Of a stretch of 64,000 nucleotides of DNA, positions 45,483 through 58,244 are shown piece by piece. Source of the DNA: Sipunculus nudus (Eukaryota > Annelida > Sipuncula > Golfingiida > Sipunculidae); NCBI GenBank assembly GCA_026874595.1, contig CM049307.1, positions 9,199,579 through 9,263,578 of the forward strand, written 5' to 3'. The notes under the pieces are model-generated. The model was not told the origin of the DNA, ran no database searches, and worked only from the letters and a program-made list of their open reading frames with translations. Position numbers and translations under genes: made by a program. Position 1 is the first letter of the stretch. The number at the start of each line of letters is the position of its first letter.

Positions 45483-48400
45483 GTAAGAATGACAGAGCGC
45501 AACCGGGTGCATTGTCTCAAGTGCTCAAAATGAGGCCTTTGCAGTTTCATAAATTGATCAGTGCAATAGCAACACTGATAATCACTTAATGTGAGCAGTG
45601 TAGGCCACACGTGGTGCTCTCAGGTCCCCTCTCTAACAGAAGGAAGTTTAACCCTGTTTATTTACATCCGATTGCGTATGACATAACAGCGGCCAATGCC
45701 TGGCTGCCATCATAGAGTTTTCAGACCACAATATCTCATTCCTCAGTACTTTACAATATTGTATATCTACCAGGTACCCGAGTAAACACCTCAGGCTGAC
45801 TTGGATCAAAAGCAAAGGGGATAGGGATGGTAATACTTTACACCATTCAGTTTTTTTTTAATGAACCTGTGAGCTTATGCTATGGTGTGGCGTCGTCCGT
45901 CGTCTGTACGTTAACCTATACTTTCTTGAATTATACTATACTATCAAGATTTAGCATCATCAAATTTTATGCGTAAAATTAGTCATCTAAAAAACTCTAT
46001 CGGATTTTGCTTATTTTTTGGCTTACTGCATTTTCTTAGATTTTATAGGGAAAAAGCTAAAAAAGCTTAAAAAATCTTCTTCTCCAAATCTGCTCAGCCA
46101 AATTGTCCAATATTTAACAGAAATGATTTCTGGAACAATCTTTCTCAAGTTTATTGGAATGGTTTAAGTTTGGTGATTTTTGGCCGAGTTACAGGAAGTT
46201 GAACTTAGTCATCTGTCCAAAAAAGCAATCTAATATTACAATCTCAGAAATGGCTTGAGCTATCATCACCAAATTTTATGCCAATGTTGGTCACATGAGT
46301 CATATCTGAAATTGAGGTATTGGTGGCGCCACCTGCATCGGCCTTTTTTGTACGGGGGTCATCAGTGCCCGTATCAAACTGAAGTCTACAAATAACTTCT
46401 TCTCTGAAACGATATGGCCAAATTGTTTAATATCGACAGAAATGATCCTAGGGTAGTGCTGTCTGAAGTTTGTTCAAATGGTCTCAGTTCAGTGACTTTT
46501 GGCTAAGTTATGGGAAGCTGAATTTAGTCATATGACTTAGCAGCCCATTTTAGCTAAGTGGCTAAAAAAATCTTCTAAAAAAACACTGGGCCAAATTCTT
46601 AAATCTCACACATTAATTATCCTTAGATGTTGATAATTCAAGTTTGTTCAAATGGTCTCAGTTCAGTGACTTTTGGCTAAGTTATGGGAAGCTGAATTTA
46701 GTAATATGCCGTAACAGCCCATTTTAGCTAAGTGGCTACAAAAATCTTCTTCTCAAAAACCACTGGGCCAAATTTTTAAATCTCACACATTAATTATTCT
46801 TAGATGTTGATAATTCAAGTTTGTTCAAATGGTCTCAGTTCAGTGACTTTTGGCTGAGTTATGGGAAGCTGAATTTAGTCATATGCCATAACAGCCCATT
46901 TTAGCTAAGTGGCTACAAAAATCTTCTCCTCAAAAACCACTGGGCCAAATTCTTAAATCTCACACATTAATTATCCTTAGATGTTGATAATTCAAGTTTG
47001 TTCAAATGGTTTTGGTTCAATGATTTTTGGCTGAATTATGGGAAGCTGAACTTTGCCATTTTGCTGTATTTTCCCATATGAGTTATAAACCTACAAAACG
47101 TTTTTTGACTGATGATACTGAGGCCAGTTTGTTTAATATTTTGCAAGAATAATTCCCTGAATAATTCTTATAATAATTGTCTTTTATGGTTCCAAAGAAT
47201 GAATTTTGACTGATTTATAAAGATTGAATTGAGTCATTTTACCATACATGTTAGCTGTGTGAAGCAGATACATATAGCCTAGCACCAGTTTATCAGCATC
47301 CATTACATCATGCCTCTAGACATTTGGATTTCAGGTTATCTATGGAAAATATTGACAAGAATGTTTTTTAAAAGCTTGTAAAAATGTAGATTTATGATAT
47401 TAGATATCATCTGTACACTAACTCATAATTTCTCAGGAATAGCAGGAGCTACCATCCCCAAATTTTATGCAATTATCTGTCACAAAATAAATGTTGATGG
47501 ATTCAGCTTATTTTTGCTATCTGTATTTGCTTAGATTTTACAGGGAAAAAGCAGAAAAAAACTTTAAAAGTCTTATTCTTCTAAACGGTCAGAAATTTAC
47601 AGAAATGATCCCAGAGGCGAGCCCTCTCAAGTTTGTTCAAATGGTTTGTGTTTGATAAATTTTAGCAGAGTTACATAACAGGCCAAGATTATGTATGTTT
47701 CTTGAATAGGTTGAGAAACTGCCAACTGTTTCAGATTTGGCAACAGATCAAGAGTTCATTCAGTGCAGCCAAATATAGGTCAACAGTTCAATCAGTGCAG
47801 CCAAGCACAAGGCATGTGATCACCTCATGGGTGTCATGTGAGCACCTCATGGGCAGCATGTGATCATCTCATGGGTAGCATGTGATCACATCATGAGTAT
47901 CATGTGATCACCACATGGGTGTCATTCCCCTCAGGGCTGCATATGGAGCCAATCTGTGAGCATATGCAATTGTGTGGCTACTATTTCAGATTTTGCAACA
48001 GGCAAAAGGTCAGTCTGGATTTATTTATAGCTTTGGCAGACTGCCAACTGTGTCAAATTATGCAACAGGTCAAGAATTCACTCAGTGCAGCCAGGTACAG
48101 GTCAGAAGTTCACTCAGTCTAGCCAGGTGCAGGTCAAGAGTTCACTCAGTGCAGTAGCCTGAGCCAGTAATTTGTCACAGTACACATGGGGCAACAGCCT
48201 TTCTCACCTAAGCCTGGTCAGCCCCATGCATCAGACTCAAGGTAAGTTTGATGTATTGGCCTGTTATTCTGACCTGTCTATGTGTCTTTAATGGCTTTCT
48301 CATTCACAAGACAGGTTTCGCCATCTGCAGTGACTTTTGCAAAGTGTATGTGCCTGCTTAATTCTACGGAGGAATTTGATACATCAGCCTGAAATTGGGC

Positions 48401-51021
48401 ATATTTATACATGTCAAATAGCTTTGTTGTATACAAGACTGGTGTTGCCACCTACAATTATTTTTGTGTTGTGTGCACCCATGCGAGAATTTCAGCAGTG
48501 ATGTTTGTGTATTGTTTCTTGTTCAGATGTTTAGTACTTGCATTGTTCATATATATGAAAAGAAGTGGTTCAGCATTGAAGCGTTATACCTGGTGTATAT
48601 CCATATGCACAGGTTCGCATTAGGCCTGTAGGCCTTGTTTCTAAAATAAGCCTTAATCAGTTAACAGGGGTAGAAAGAGAATATTTAAAAAAAGTGGCAG
48701 GCAGAGGTGAAGCACTCCTGTGGTGTAAAGTTTTCTTGTAAAACTTTAAGCTGTTATGGTGTAATCTAGGGTAATTTTAAAAGCATTATGATCCTTCACA
48801 TACTTGTAGGCCTAATCTGGAGCTGTTTTTAGCTCAGCTGACTGTAAGTCATCTGAGCTACAGCGATCACCCTTTGTCTGTCGTCCGTCCAGCCGTCTGT
48901 CCGTTAACAGGGCACAAATCGCAACTGCTGGACCTGGAATCTTCTAACTTTACATCCAGGGAGGTCCATGAAAATCTCCTTGAAAACCTGGAATTAGGTC
49001 TCTGTTACCCATATTCTTCGAGCTATATGGAGCTCCAAAGTACCCCCCAGAATAATGGAAAATTTGATACAAAAGCTCAAGTATCTGAACAACTAATGCA
49101 TTGATCACCATGATTCTTTGCATAGATATTGATCATGGAGTGTTTCATCAGTTTCTGCAGTCTGGTGGCGCCACCTGTATTTTTTTTTATTTTTACAAAT
49201 TTTTTTCTCTATTTTTGAGACCTTGAGGTGCAGTCATCTGTTAACAGGGCACAAATTGTAACAACTGGACCTAGAATCTTCATACTTGACAATAGGGAGG
49301 TCTGTGAAAAATATTATTGGAAACTTGAAATTAGGTCTCTGTTACCCATATTCTCTGAGCTATGGGGCTTATAAGCTCCCCCCAGCATAATTAAAAATTT
49401 GATACCAAGTAGGTAGGGCTGAAAGGAGTGCTCGAGTACTCGAGTCCGGGTAATACTTACTGAGTACTCGAGTCCAAAATTTGGACTTGAGTACTTGTGT
49501 ATGTACATACATATCTGAATATTACTGCAAATTTACGGGCAGTCTGTAGGCCTATTTATTCATTATCATAGCCTGGCATAGGGCTCTAAACATATGCTAG
49601 TCAGATTAACAGAGGTCTTGTAATGACATATATCTATTCCTTCGTTGGGATAAAGTTAAGCCGTCACGAAGTCAAATTTATGCATATTTTGCCTCCGTAA
49701 AGAAATGTTCGTTTTATCTTTACAGCGTTGCCATGGTAATGAGTACTCGAGTCTGAGTCAGGTAATGCCTGTCGGGTACTTGAGTCCAAAATTTTGTACC
49801 TGTTTCAGCCTTACAAGTAGGGCACAAATCATAACCATTGGGTCCAGAATCTTCTAACTTGTTATCTTGAGAGTTCCTCAAAAGTTCTCCCCAGAAACCT
49901 GAAATTCAGTCATTGTGACCTATATTCTCAGGGTTTAGGGGTATGTTTGAACACCTCAGAAATAATGCAAAATACACACAAATTGCCAGATTCCTCAGGA
50001 AAGGCTGGTTGGATTGTCATCAAATTTGTTGTGCTTATGGGTCTTGATGAACTTAAGCTAATATACATGAACAATAATGCCACCTACATTATCGTAATTA
50101 GTTGCCTGTGCAAGGACATATTGTCAACATGTCAGTCGGCTGAGCGTCATGACCCATGGGTCACTTGTTAGTATTAAAGGGACATAATCAGGAGCAATAT
50201 ATTATGCATATTCTTTCACACCGTGACTCTCAGTTAAGTTTTGCTTTATAGTTTATCTAAAACTCTGAGCAAAACGATCCAAAACACAGTCAGATTACAG
50301 CTGTACAATACCAGTATTTAGGCAGGTAACAATTTATTCCAAAGAAAAGATGCTTATTTTTTGTGTTAATTCAACATGCTTTATCAGTGATTAGGTCCCT
50401 TAATTGTGCATTAAATGTTTTATTTCTCAGATTTTAAGGTTCAAAAAGGGAGAGGGGATCAGACAGGGGCTCCCTCTGTACAGTGTTCCCTAAATATACA
50501 TTGTAAAGTTGTACAAATTTATTTGATAATTTTTGCACAATGGACAATTAAATTTCAAGGGGTGGGCTAATACATCATACTTTACTGCAAAAATAAGATA
50601 ATTATGATAATAAGTATGATAATTACCGGTAGTTAAAATTGTTAAGTTGCACAAATTTGATTGATGAAATTTCAATAGGATTCAGATTGTTTACACATGT
50701 ATATGACTTTAATGACCTCATTGTAACTAAACTGAAAACCCCCACAGAATTCGTTAACATTTCAGGTGGAGACTCTTACCACACCTCTCATATCTTTTGA
50801 TTATCATTCAATAAAACTGAAGAATCCTTGCATCCAGGTATGGCCATGTACATATGGAGAATAAAAGAAATTAGCAGTAATTCTTAGTAATAGTCTATAC
50901 ATGCAGTAGGTAGGCTATATATACACATCATAAATAAAAAAATCAATATTTGGACTATGCCTCCTATAAATGTTGACCTCTGCATACTCCACATATGTTT
51001 AGAATAGGCATACCGTAACAG

Positions 51022-51057
<36 letters not shown>

Positions 51058-51188
51058 CGAAAGTTTAGATAAACAGTGACGCCTTTTAGATAGACTAACT
51101 AGTTTTAATACACTAGTTAGTCTATCTAAAAGGCGTCACTGTTTGTCTTAACTTCGCTTCAACTACAGACTAACACAGCTATACCACT

Positions 51189-51224
<36 letters not shown>

Positions 51225-54200
51225 TTTTATATATATATATATATACATATATATATCCTATAAATGTGGTATTTTATCATTTGCTTTATTTCTCACAATT
51301 TTGTTTTCGATCCATCCTAGCTCTGAGTCATCATGTATAATTTGTGTATTATCTGTTGATCTATTTAAATCCCCCCCCCCTCCCCCCAACAACACCCTGG
51401 GACTATGATGAGTGGATCACAGACAGACGTCTTTATTTTAAATTTATGTGCAACTACCATCCCCCCCCCCCCCAACACACTGATCTCAAATGAGTTCAAG
51501 TCAATTAGTACACCTTTTCTTTCAGGGTTTGTGTATCAGTGCTATCACATCTGTGCATTCATAGAGCTGATGATATCATACTATAATTGAGAATTTTAGG
51601 GTGGTCCAAAAAAAAAGTATTATTCCACTCTTAACTTGCCAGTGCATGTCCCCTTGCCCTCAAACTCCCTCTGCAGATAGATTCTCATCTTGACACTGTC
51701 CTTAGATTTCTTTTGTATAGTGTCTCTATGACCTTTTTGAACCATGAAAAATTTATTTCTCCCAGTTTCTCGAAATCACTCTTGGGGGCTGCCAATTTGC
51801 ATACACACTAAAACATCACAAGTGGTATATTAAAATTATGAGTGTATCCCTTATCATATAAATTATATGAAAGATTAATGGACAAGAGTATAAGATATGC
51901 TCTGCAGGTATTTCACAGAAGTGATGTGCAATAGACCCTTTTTTATCACACTAGTGACATCTGTTGGTGAGAATTGACACTAACAGTTTGGGTCCGTAAT
52001 ACATAAACAAGAGACTATTTGCTATATCTCAAATAATGAAAATGAAAGAATTATGTCTGGTCATCGAAGGTGGGGTTCCTGTCTCTGTCTGTGGCCTGGA
52101 TCTGCTTTCATTCAACAAAACTAATACTGGCGTAAAGGACTGGAATCCTGCAGATGACCATTATGTGCAGTGCACACTTACCGGTACTTGTGGGAAAAGT
52201 CTGTTCTTACTGATAAATGTCAAGTGATTTACATGTGAAGTACTGCCTGAGCCACAGCTCTTCTCAGAACTCAAGACATGGTCCCTGGAGCATACGTAAA
52301 GGGACAACTAAGAGAAATATTTTATAAAAGGTTCTTCATATTTGCTTGATTACATGTAGCTATATACCTAAAATGTTCTGTATACCTTTTCAGATTTGCA
52401 TGAATGTAAGCTGACACAGGTACCAGAAGCAGTTTACTTCCTGTTAAAGGAAATTCAAGTTGAATCCTGTCGCCTTTCATGCAACCTCCTAAAGAAATTA
52501 CCTGCAAAATTCTGCTTGAAATTTTCAGCGTTAACAGGTGAGTGTGGGTTATCAACTGAATAACACCTGTATGGATGCTTTAGCCATAGATGTTTTGCAA
52601 TTAGTCCTCAGTTTCTGGATATTTTGGCAAGTCTTTATTTATGTGGCCTGTGAACTTAAGTCATTACAATTTGTCAAATGTGAATTGATTTGACATGAAT
52701 AATTACAGTTCTCTTGGCACTCAGCTTTTCATGGAATTTCTTTGGTATTGATGCCATCATGACTGTAGGAAGTGATTTTTTGGTCATATTAGTTAAAGAT
52801 GGCTCACTAGCATGGCAAATGTATAAAGAGAGTAAATATCACCTGACTGACATGGAGTACATCAGGTCCAGTCGACAAGTTTTACTACCTGCTCCAGTAA
52901 CAATAAACATGTTGTCTTTTCTATTTTATTGATATACATGACTCAGTCAGCTGATCAAGACTTTTCTTACTCTGCCAGAAAACCAGAACTGTACTATATG
53001 ACACAGATTCCATTTAGTTACACTATTTTTGGTCCCACACTGTCACTGAAGGTGTCGTTGAAGGGGGACATAGAAATGGTGAGCATCTGTCTGTTTGTTT
53101 GTCAATCTGTCACAGATATGTTAACACAATTACTGAAAAAGAATTTGAGGTACAGTAACCAAACATGCAGCACTGATGCACCGTATAAAGGGCTAGGTCA
53201 ATGCGAACATGGCAGACCTTGACACATTTTTTAAGGTCACAGCAGCGATAATGCTAAATGATGTTAACATATTAACCCAAAATGAATATGAGGCACAGTC
53301 ACAAAAATTGCAGCATTGATGCACTTTTTTTCAAGGGCTAGGTCAAGGTCAAATATGGATAACCCCTACACACTTTACACAGTCATAGCAGCAATGATGC
53401 TAAAATGATGTTAACACAATATCTTGAAAAAATTTGAGGCTCAGTCACCAAACTTGCAGCTTTGATGCACTCATTAAGGGCTAGGGGGACATACTTGATC
53501 TGAACATACATATCATCTTTTCCCTTGTCATAATATTTTCACTGAAAAAAACGTTTTCTGACTTCTGACATCTGGCAGCAAGTGAGACTAAGGAGAATTT
53601 TGCTAAGGGCATTTTAGAACTAGTGACCTGTCAACTTTCACATAAATGCTTACATGGTTTTGCCAACATTGTTATGTTTACTATACAAACAAGTTCATAC
53701 ATCAGAAACAGAGGTGTTATAAGAACATTTCTAAATAGGGATTACCTAGAGTTCATTTAAATGTAGGCAGAGTATGTAAGAAATCACAAATTCTGTCGAA
53801 AAGGTACAATAGGTGAAAAGCGCTTTGTAAAGGTGAATCTCTAAACAACTTATATCAGGTCTATATATCTAATAAATGCATTCATCATTTGATTGTTAAG
53901 AAAATAATAGTCAATAAATAGAGGGATTGCCATTATTATTTTGACCTATGAGTTGACCTTATACAGCCTAGAGTCTCTGTTTCAGTGCTGGACCTGAGTC
54001 GGAACCAGCTACAGAGTCTGCCAGAGGAGCTTGAGAACCTACAAGAGCTGACAGAGCTGGATGTATCACACAACCACATCACCAGCCTCCCTACAGGGCT
54101 GTACATGCTGCACAAGCTGAGACAGATTAAAGCACAGCACAACCAAATCTCAGGTATTAGTGTACAAAGTTAATATCACAAATTATTCTGCAATGAATGA

Positions 54201-54828
54201 GATAATCTGGGTTTAATAAAACAGAAACCAACACCAAAGCCTGCAGAGAATATGAGTTCAATATCTGGGAAGACAGTACTTAAGTCTCCCTAGTTTATTT
54301 GTATAAACATATTTGGGTAGTTTTTCATGGATTTTCATATTTTCCATAGAGACATAAATATTAAATACAATAAATGTTTTCTTCTTTTTCTTTCTTCTGC
54401 TCATATTTAATATTATTGTGTATTAAAATTTTTCTTTATTAATTTTGTAAAATGAGGAAATAGCCAAGGGAAATTGTAATATAGTTTTGTACTTTTAAAT
54501 ACCTATACAATATTCTGTTATTAAGAAAAATAAGGGTGTCACTGTGACCAGACAAGATTTTAGGCATCTCACTTATAATGCACTTTTACCCAGTATAGTA
54601 CTATGTATATGTATTTTACTCTTTTATTGTACATTTTGAATTATTCTAATGAGAACATCTTTCCTTACAGAACTACAGGTGGATAACCTTGAAGCCATGC
54701 AGGGGTTACAGGAGGTCAGCTTTGAAGAAAACCCTTTATTACTTAATGTTCGTGAACAGTTACAAGCTATTACTGTGTTCACTGTCAGGTTATCAGATGT
54801 CCATGACTTTTTTGAGGATGTGGATTAA
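45413..54828 (+). CDS. LRRC20: LRRC20-like leucine-rich repeat protein (4 coding exons, 179 aa)
   Basis: Joining 45413-45482, 52394-52537, 53986-54153 and 54671-54828 gives 540 nt, 179 residues plus stop. The N-terminus (VTKVVNKCEDAKENNQ) leads into LDLHECKLTQVPEAVY. LRRs follow at about residues 53-60 (CNLLKKLP), 73-84 (LDLSRNQLQSLP), 96-107 (LDVSHNHITSLP) and 116-127. The C-terminal cap is MQGLQEVSFEENPLLLNVRE. Length, the DL.ECKL entry and the LEAM..L.....NPL end match vertebrate LRRC20 (about 184 aa). Function is not established; LRRs generally mediate protein binding and no signal peptide or membrane segment is seen. All three introns are phase 1 GT-AG. The ATG has strong context (caccATGG). 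The ortholog call is from remembered family features. Confidence 0.8.
45851..48640 (+). mobile_element. family B repeat element, copy 1 (intron 1)
   Basis: 2.8 kb, beginning aatgaacctgtgagcttatg, then ctatggtgtggcgtcgtcc. It ends ggttcgcattaggcctgta, ggccttgttt. The interior includes GGTGGCGCCACC at 46322-46333 and three to four tandem units of about 175-177 bp (marker tgttcaaatggt at 46471, 46645, 46822, 46999). Later come gtgatcacctcatgggt repeats (47815-47925) and gtgcagccaggtacaggtca repeats (48080-48150). It shares its whole order with 58245-62932. Small hairpin termini and internal satellites again suggest a non-autonomous Helitron-like element. No protein is encoded. Confidence 0.65.
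46471..47045 (+). repeat. about 177-bp tandem units inside family B copy 1
   Basis: Near-identical units marked by ggtctcagttcagtgactt, gggaagctgaatttagtc and ctcacacattaattatcc. The copy at 58.9-59.1 kb has only one and a half such units, so unit number differs between copies. Confidence 0.8.
48826..50168 (-). mobile_element. family A Helitron-like element in reverse orientation (intron 1)
   Basis: Starts, on the + strand, with ttttagctcagctgactgta, agtcatctgagct and a gtctgtcgtccgtcc microsatellite-like tail. It ends cggctgagcgtcatgaccc, atgggtcacttgtt. This is the reverse complement of the 10115-12014 layout, including GGTGGCGCCACC at 49164-49175 and about one and a half 340-bp cores. A hAT-like element at 49414-49813 splits it. 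Confidence 0.65.
49414..49813. mobile_element. 400-bp hAT-like element nested in family A repeat
   Basis: Ends tagggctgaaa and ttcagcctta, with ctcgagtactcgagtcc subterminal repeats on both sides. Perfect 8-bp target duplication CAAGTAGG at 49406-49413 and 49814-49821. No transposase. The flanking family A sequence resumes exactly after the duplication (gggcacaaatcataacc). Confidence 0.85.
50170..52390. other. remainder of intron 1: microsatellites, hairpin, C tracts
   Basis: Holds TA/GA repeats at 51021-51058 and TA repeats at 51191-51256. It also has a strong hairpin at 51071-51144, C10 at 51371-51380 and C13 at 51461-51473. No additional exon was identified, and the exon 1 to exon 2 joint is already in frame. 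Confidence 0.6.
51071..51144. repeat. 33-bp perfect inverted repeat with 8-nt loop
   Basis: Arms aaacagtgacgccttttag...ctagt and its exact complement flank tttaatac (51104-51111). Imperfect pairing continues outward (aagtttagat / gtcttaactt). It lies between two TA arrays. It may be a small foldback element; no target duplication was recognised. Confidence 0.75.
52394..52537 (+). CDS. LRRC20: LRRC20-like exon 2
   Basis: 144 nt, residues 24-72 (split codons at both ends). Acceptor accttttcag|attt, donor gttaacag|gtgagt. Encodes LHECKLTQVPEAVYFLLK and CNLLKKLPAKFCLKFSALT, the first LRR units. Confidence 0.8.
53986..54153 (+). CDS. LRRC20: LRRC20-like exon 3
   Basis: 168 nt, seven times 24, residues 72-128. 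Acceptor ctctgtttcag|tgctgg, donor atctcag|gtatta. Contains two canonical LRRs (LDLSRNQLQSLPEELENL and LDVSHNHITSLPTGLYML). Its GC content is clearly above that of flanking introns, as expected of selected coding sequence. Confidence 0.85.
54671..54828 (+). CDS. LRRC20: LRRC20-like exon 4 (terminal)
   Basis: 158 nt to the TAA at 54826-54828. Acceptor tttccttacag|aactac. Encodes LQVDNLEAMQGLQEVSFE, then the acidic tail HDFFEDVD. The 3' UTR follows; an AATAAA lies at 55193-55198 but the real poly(A) site is uncertain. Confidence 0.8.
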
Positions 54829-56433
54829 GTGTCCACTAATTTTCACTGTAGCAAAACATCTCTTGGTATTCAGTGGCCATTTTTCTGTTTCTGATCAGGT
54901 ATCACATGTTTATTATCCTGCATTATGACAATTACAAATATAGTATATACAAAGTTGTCTCTGCATATTTGATGAAGAATGGATAAAATTTGGCTTTAAC
55001 TGGCAACAGGTAAACACCTAAAATTATTTTTTTGTGTATGCACATATTTAAGTGGTTCAGGGGGAAAGCTACAGAAGAATTAAGGAATGGACCTAACAGT
55101 GTTGCTTAAAGATAAGAAAACATAGCTGCTGAATTACGTATCAGTGATTTGATGTATAAACACAAAAGTCATTTAAATGGCGAGCTTTCATTAATAAATT
55201 GTTAATCTTTTAGTTAACTTGAAATCATTATTCAGACAGTAGTAGCATGTGCCAAGTACAATGACAGACAAGGTACATGTCCATATTTTTAAATCTTTTA
55301 GCAGTTGGATGAATCTTGACTTCTTTGAATTTATGTAAAATTCGGTACCTCGTGTAAATTTGAGGAGATCTGTGTATGGAAGCAATCTTGCAAAAACCTA
55401 TAAATCAAAATCAATCAAGATGTTGTTTTGAATTAATATTAGACCCCATGAAGTATACTTTATTTTAAACTTGTTACAATGTTTATTTAATGGTTTACAT
55501 ACTTTAGACGTTTTCATGATATTTTAACATGTAAAATTAAAAAAAAAATTAATTGTTCACTAATGTACAGCAAGCCATTCTTACTGGGCTAATAGTCAAC
55601 TGCATGACAGTATCTAAAAAATCATGTATTTTTGTTTTTTACTTCCTCTATTCACCTATCTCCCTTTAAAGTGAAATTTTTAATTTTGATACTAATAGAA
55701 CAAACAGTTTACCAGGTTTAAGATAATATATAATTGATGGGTTTGATGTTAATTTTAAATGACTTTTAGGTTGATTTTTATAAGTTTTTTTCCCAGCGAT
55801 GCTACCTTAAGTACTGTTGGTGGAGAGTATGGTAAGTGGACTGGTCAAGCATTTTAAACACAATGAGTTAGGCCTCTGGACAATGAATGGATTTAACAAA
55901 GAAAGAGGAGAGCAGATTCTACCTCAAAAACACCTCACTCATATAAAAACACCTGACTCAAATTAAAACGCCTCACTCAAAAATATTAAAAATGCAATGA
56001 GTGATCCATCTTGTGTACATTTTTATCAGAAAGAGCTTTAATTTATTGTGTATAATATTCGTTATTGTATTAATTATTTTTTAATATCAAGGTTGGGTTC
56101 AAATATGGCCAAATACTTTCAATGCAAATTCAGTTGTGTCCGATAAATCAGATGTCACTATATATTGTCAAATGTGAATGTGATAAAAATTACCAAATGT
56201 ACGTGTAAATGGATTTCACCTGAACACTTTTTTGTCACTTTTATCAAGATATGTGTGTATACTGTCATGAATAATATATAGGGATATATTATTGTAAAAC
56301 ATTAACATTCTTAATGAAGGTTTTGTCATCAATTATTGGAGGTAGCCCTTTAAAATGCAAAACTTTCTGTTAGCTCTGCATTTAAATGCAAATTTAGCAT
56401 TTTCAGTTACAACTCAAGCTAGGAGTTTACATT

Positions 56434-56466
<33 letters not shown>

Positions 56467-58240
56467 GGTAAAAATGAGTTAACTTCTTATAAACTCATGC
56501 CAGCTTAGAATATGTATGTATTGATGTTTGTCCCAAAGTTCCCTTCATTGTTGAAACTGTTAGGTTTTTCATGTATTATTTGTGTATGCATGCATTTAAA
56601 TGTGTGCTGTGTCAGTTGAATTTATAAATCTATAATAATTCAGTAGTTTTTCAAAAGACAAATGAAATACACTGCTGTTTAAGTTGCCCAGAGGTTTTCA
56701 GTTATTAAACATATACATATTTATACTGGATTAACAGACATATGCCAGTAAGGTGTGTATGTGGCATCATTTGCTCTGTGAGGATTTGCTAATTATTAAG
56801 AATGTATGCGTGCTGTTTCCATGTGAGGATTTGCTAATTATCAAGATTGTATGCGTGCTGTTTCCATGTAGTATGCATGTTGAAAGGTTTACCAAGAAAT
56901 ACCAATTAAGGGCATTATCAATTCTTGAACTTTTGAAGAGTCCCTTTTATTAAACCAGTTAAGGATTTATAACAGTTATGCATAGTTATGTATAAATAAT
57001 AAATATTATAAAATTCTGCTAAAATATTAAATTCACTGTAGTGATTCTAGCTTTCATGAGTTTGCTGTTGAGGAATATTTGATATTATAATGTCAATGTT
57101 AAGTTAAAATACAAGGGCCATTTTGTGCATTACACAGATTTTATTACACCAGTTCCCTCAAACTTTTCCTGAAAAATTGTTTATGTATTAATGTGTAGGC
57201 AAAGCTTGTGTGATTAAATACCAACACTAAAATTCTTTATAAATGTGAATTCAACTGGACTGTTGGGTGTTATTGAGCTCAAGCGGATATTTTTGTTAAA
57301 TGCTTTGTATTTTTACAAAGAGTGATAATTAAAGAAGTTGATGGATCTCCTGACCTTGATGCCTTTACATTCACTCATATTTCAATTTGTAGCAAACTGT
57401 CACATCTGTTTAAACAAATCCTGATCAGCTTTCAAACATATATTAATTATGCTGGTTCCATTGCACCACTTACAATATGTTATTGTTTATGCATGTTACC
57501 TGGCCATGTATGGCTTGGTCATCTAATTTTCTTTCATCCATTAACTGAAGCATAGTTCTTAACTTAAATGGCTCTGACTTTGTAAACAAGTACATAGAAT
57601 ATGGAAAGGTCCTTAAGTTAAACTCATACTGTCTGGAAGACTACCTGTCTAATAAAGACTGTCCTTGAGTGAACCAAATGCATTCATATTGGTCATAACT
57701 GACCTGTCTAATAAGACCACTTTTGGGTTATTTATATCAGTAATTGAAATAACATAAAATATTCAGGACCAATAAAGTGGTCACAATTATAGGGTGGTCA
57801 ACTTTGTTTAGTGGTGTGGTTTTCCACTAGAAATATTTGAAGGAATTGTTGTCAAATGGCATCCTTTAACAAGTGGAATACAACTAGTAGCAAGCACCGA
57901 GAGCATTCTATTGAAGAGCACCTAAAATAATACTGGGAGTTCCCTACTCCCAGCTCATGATCAGTTGAATGCCTGGGAGGAGATCTGACATTCATATAAA
58001 AAAAACAGGTTGAGAGTTTTCTGTTGTTAAAGGAATTCCTTTTTTTTTGTCTGTGGCCAGGTAGGTAATTCCTGTTTTTTGTTAAAATCTTCAATATAAT
58101 TCCTGTGGTTCCTTGATCATGCTTCAATAATCGGTTCATCTAAGTTCTGTCTGATTGTGTGAGACCCATCTATTGGTACCTCATCACTGTGGATACTTTC
58201 CACAGAACCTCTGGAATCTGTCACTGTGTTCCGTTATCAC
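54829..58240. other. 3' UTR and intergenic sequence of the LRRC20-like gene
   Basis: AT-rich, low-repeat sequence. Candidate AATAAA at 55193-55198; (GT)n at 56432-56455. A short direct duplication (gaggatttgctaattat) recurs at about 56780 and 56825. No further exon was seen. Confidence 0.45.
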
Positions 58241-58244
58241 TTTC

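Noticed and set aside
53936-54142. 68-codon minus strand ORF, Ser/Cys-rich
   Set aside because: It is the antisense shadow of LRRC20-like exon 3.
57852-58139. 95-codon minus strand ORF
   Set aside because: Composition is not protein-like beyond the first residues, there are no splice or promoter signals, and there is no recognisable family.
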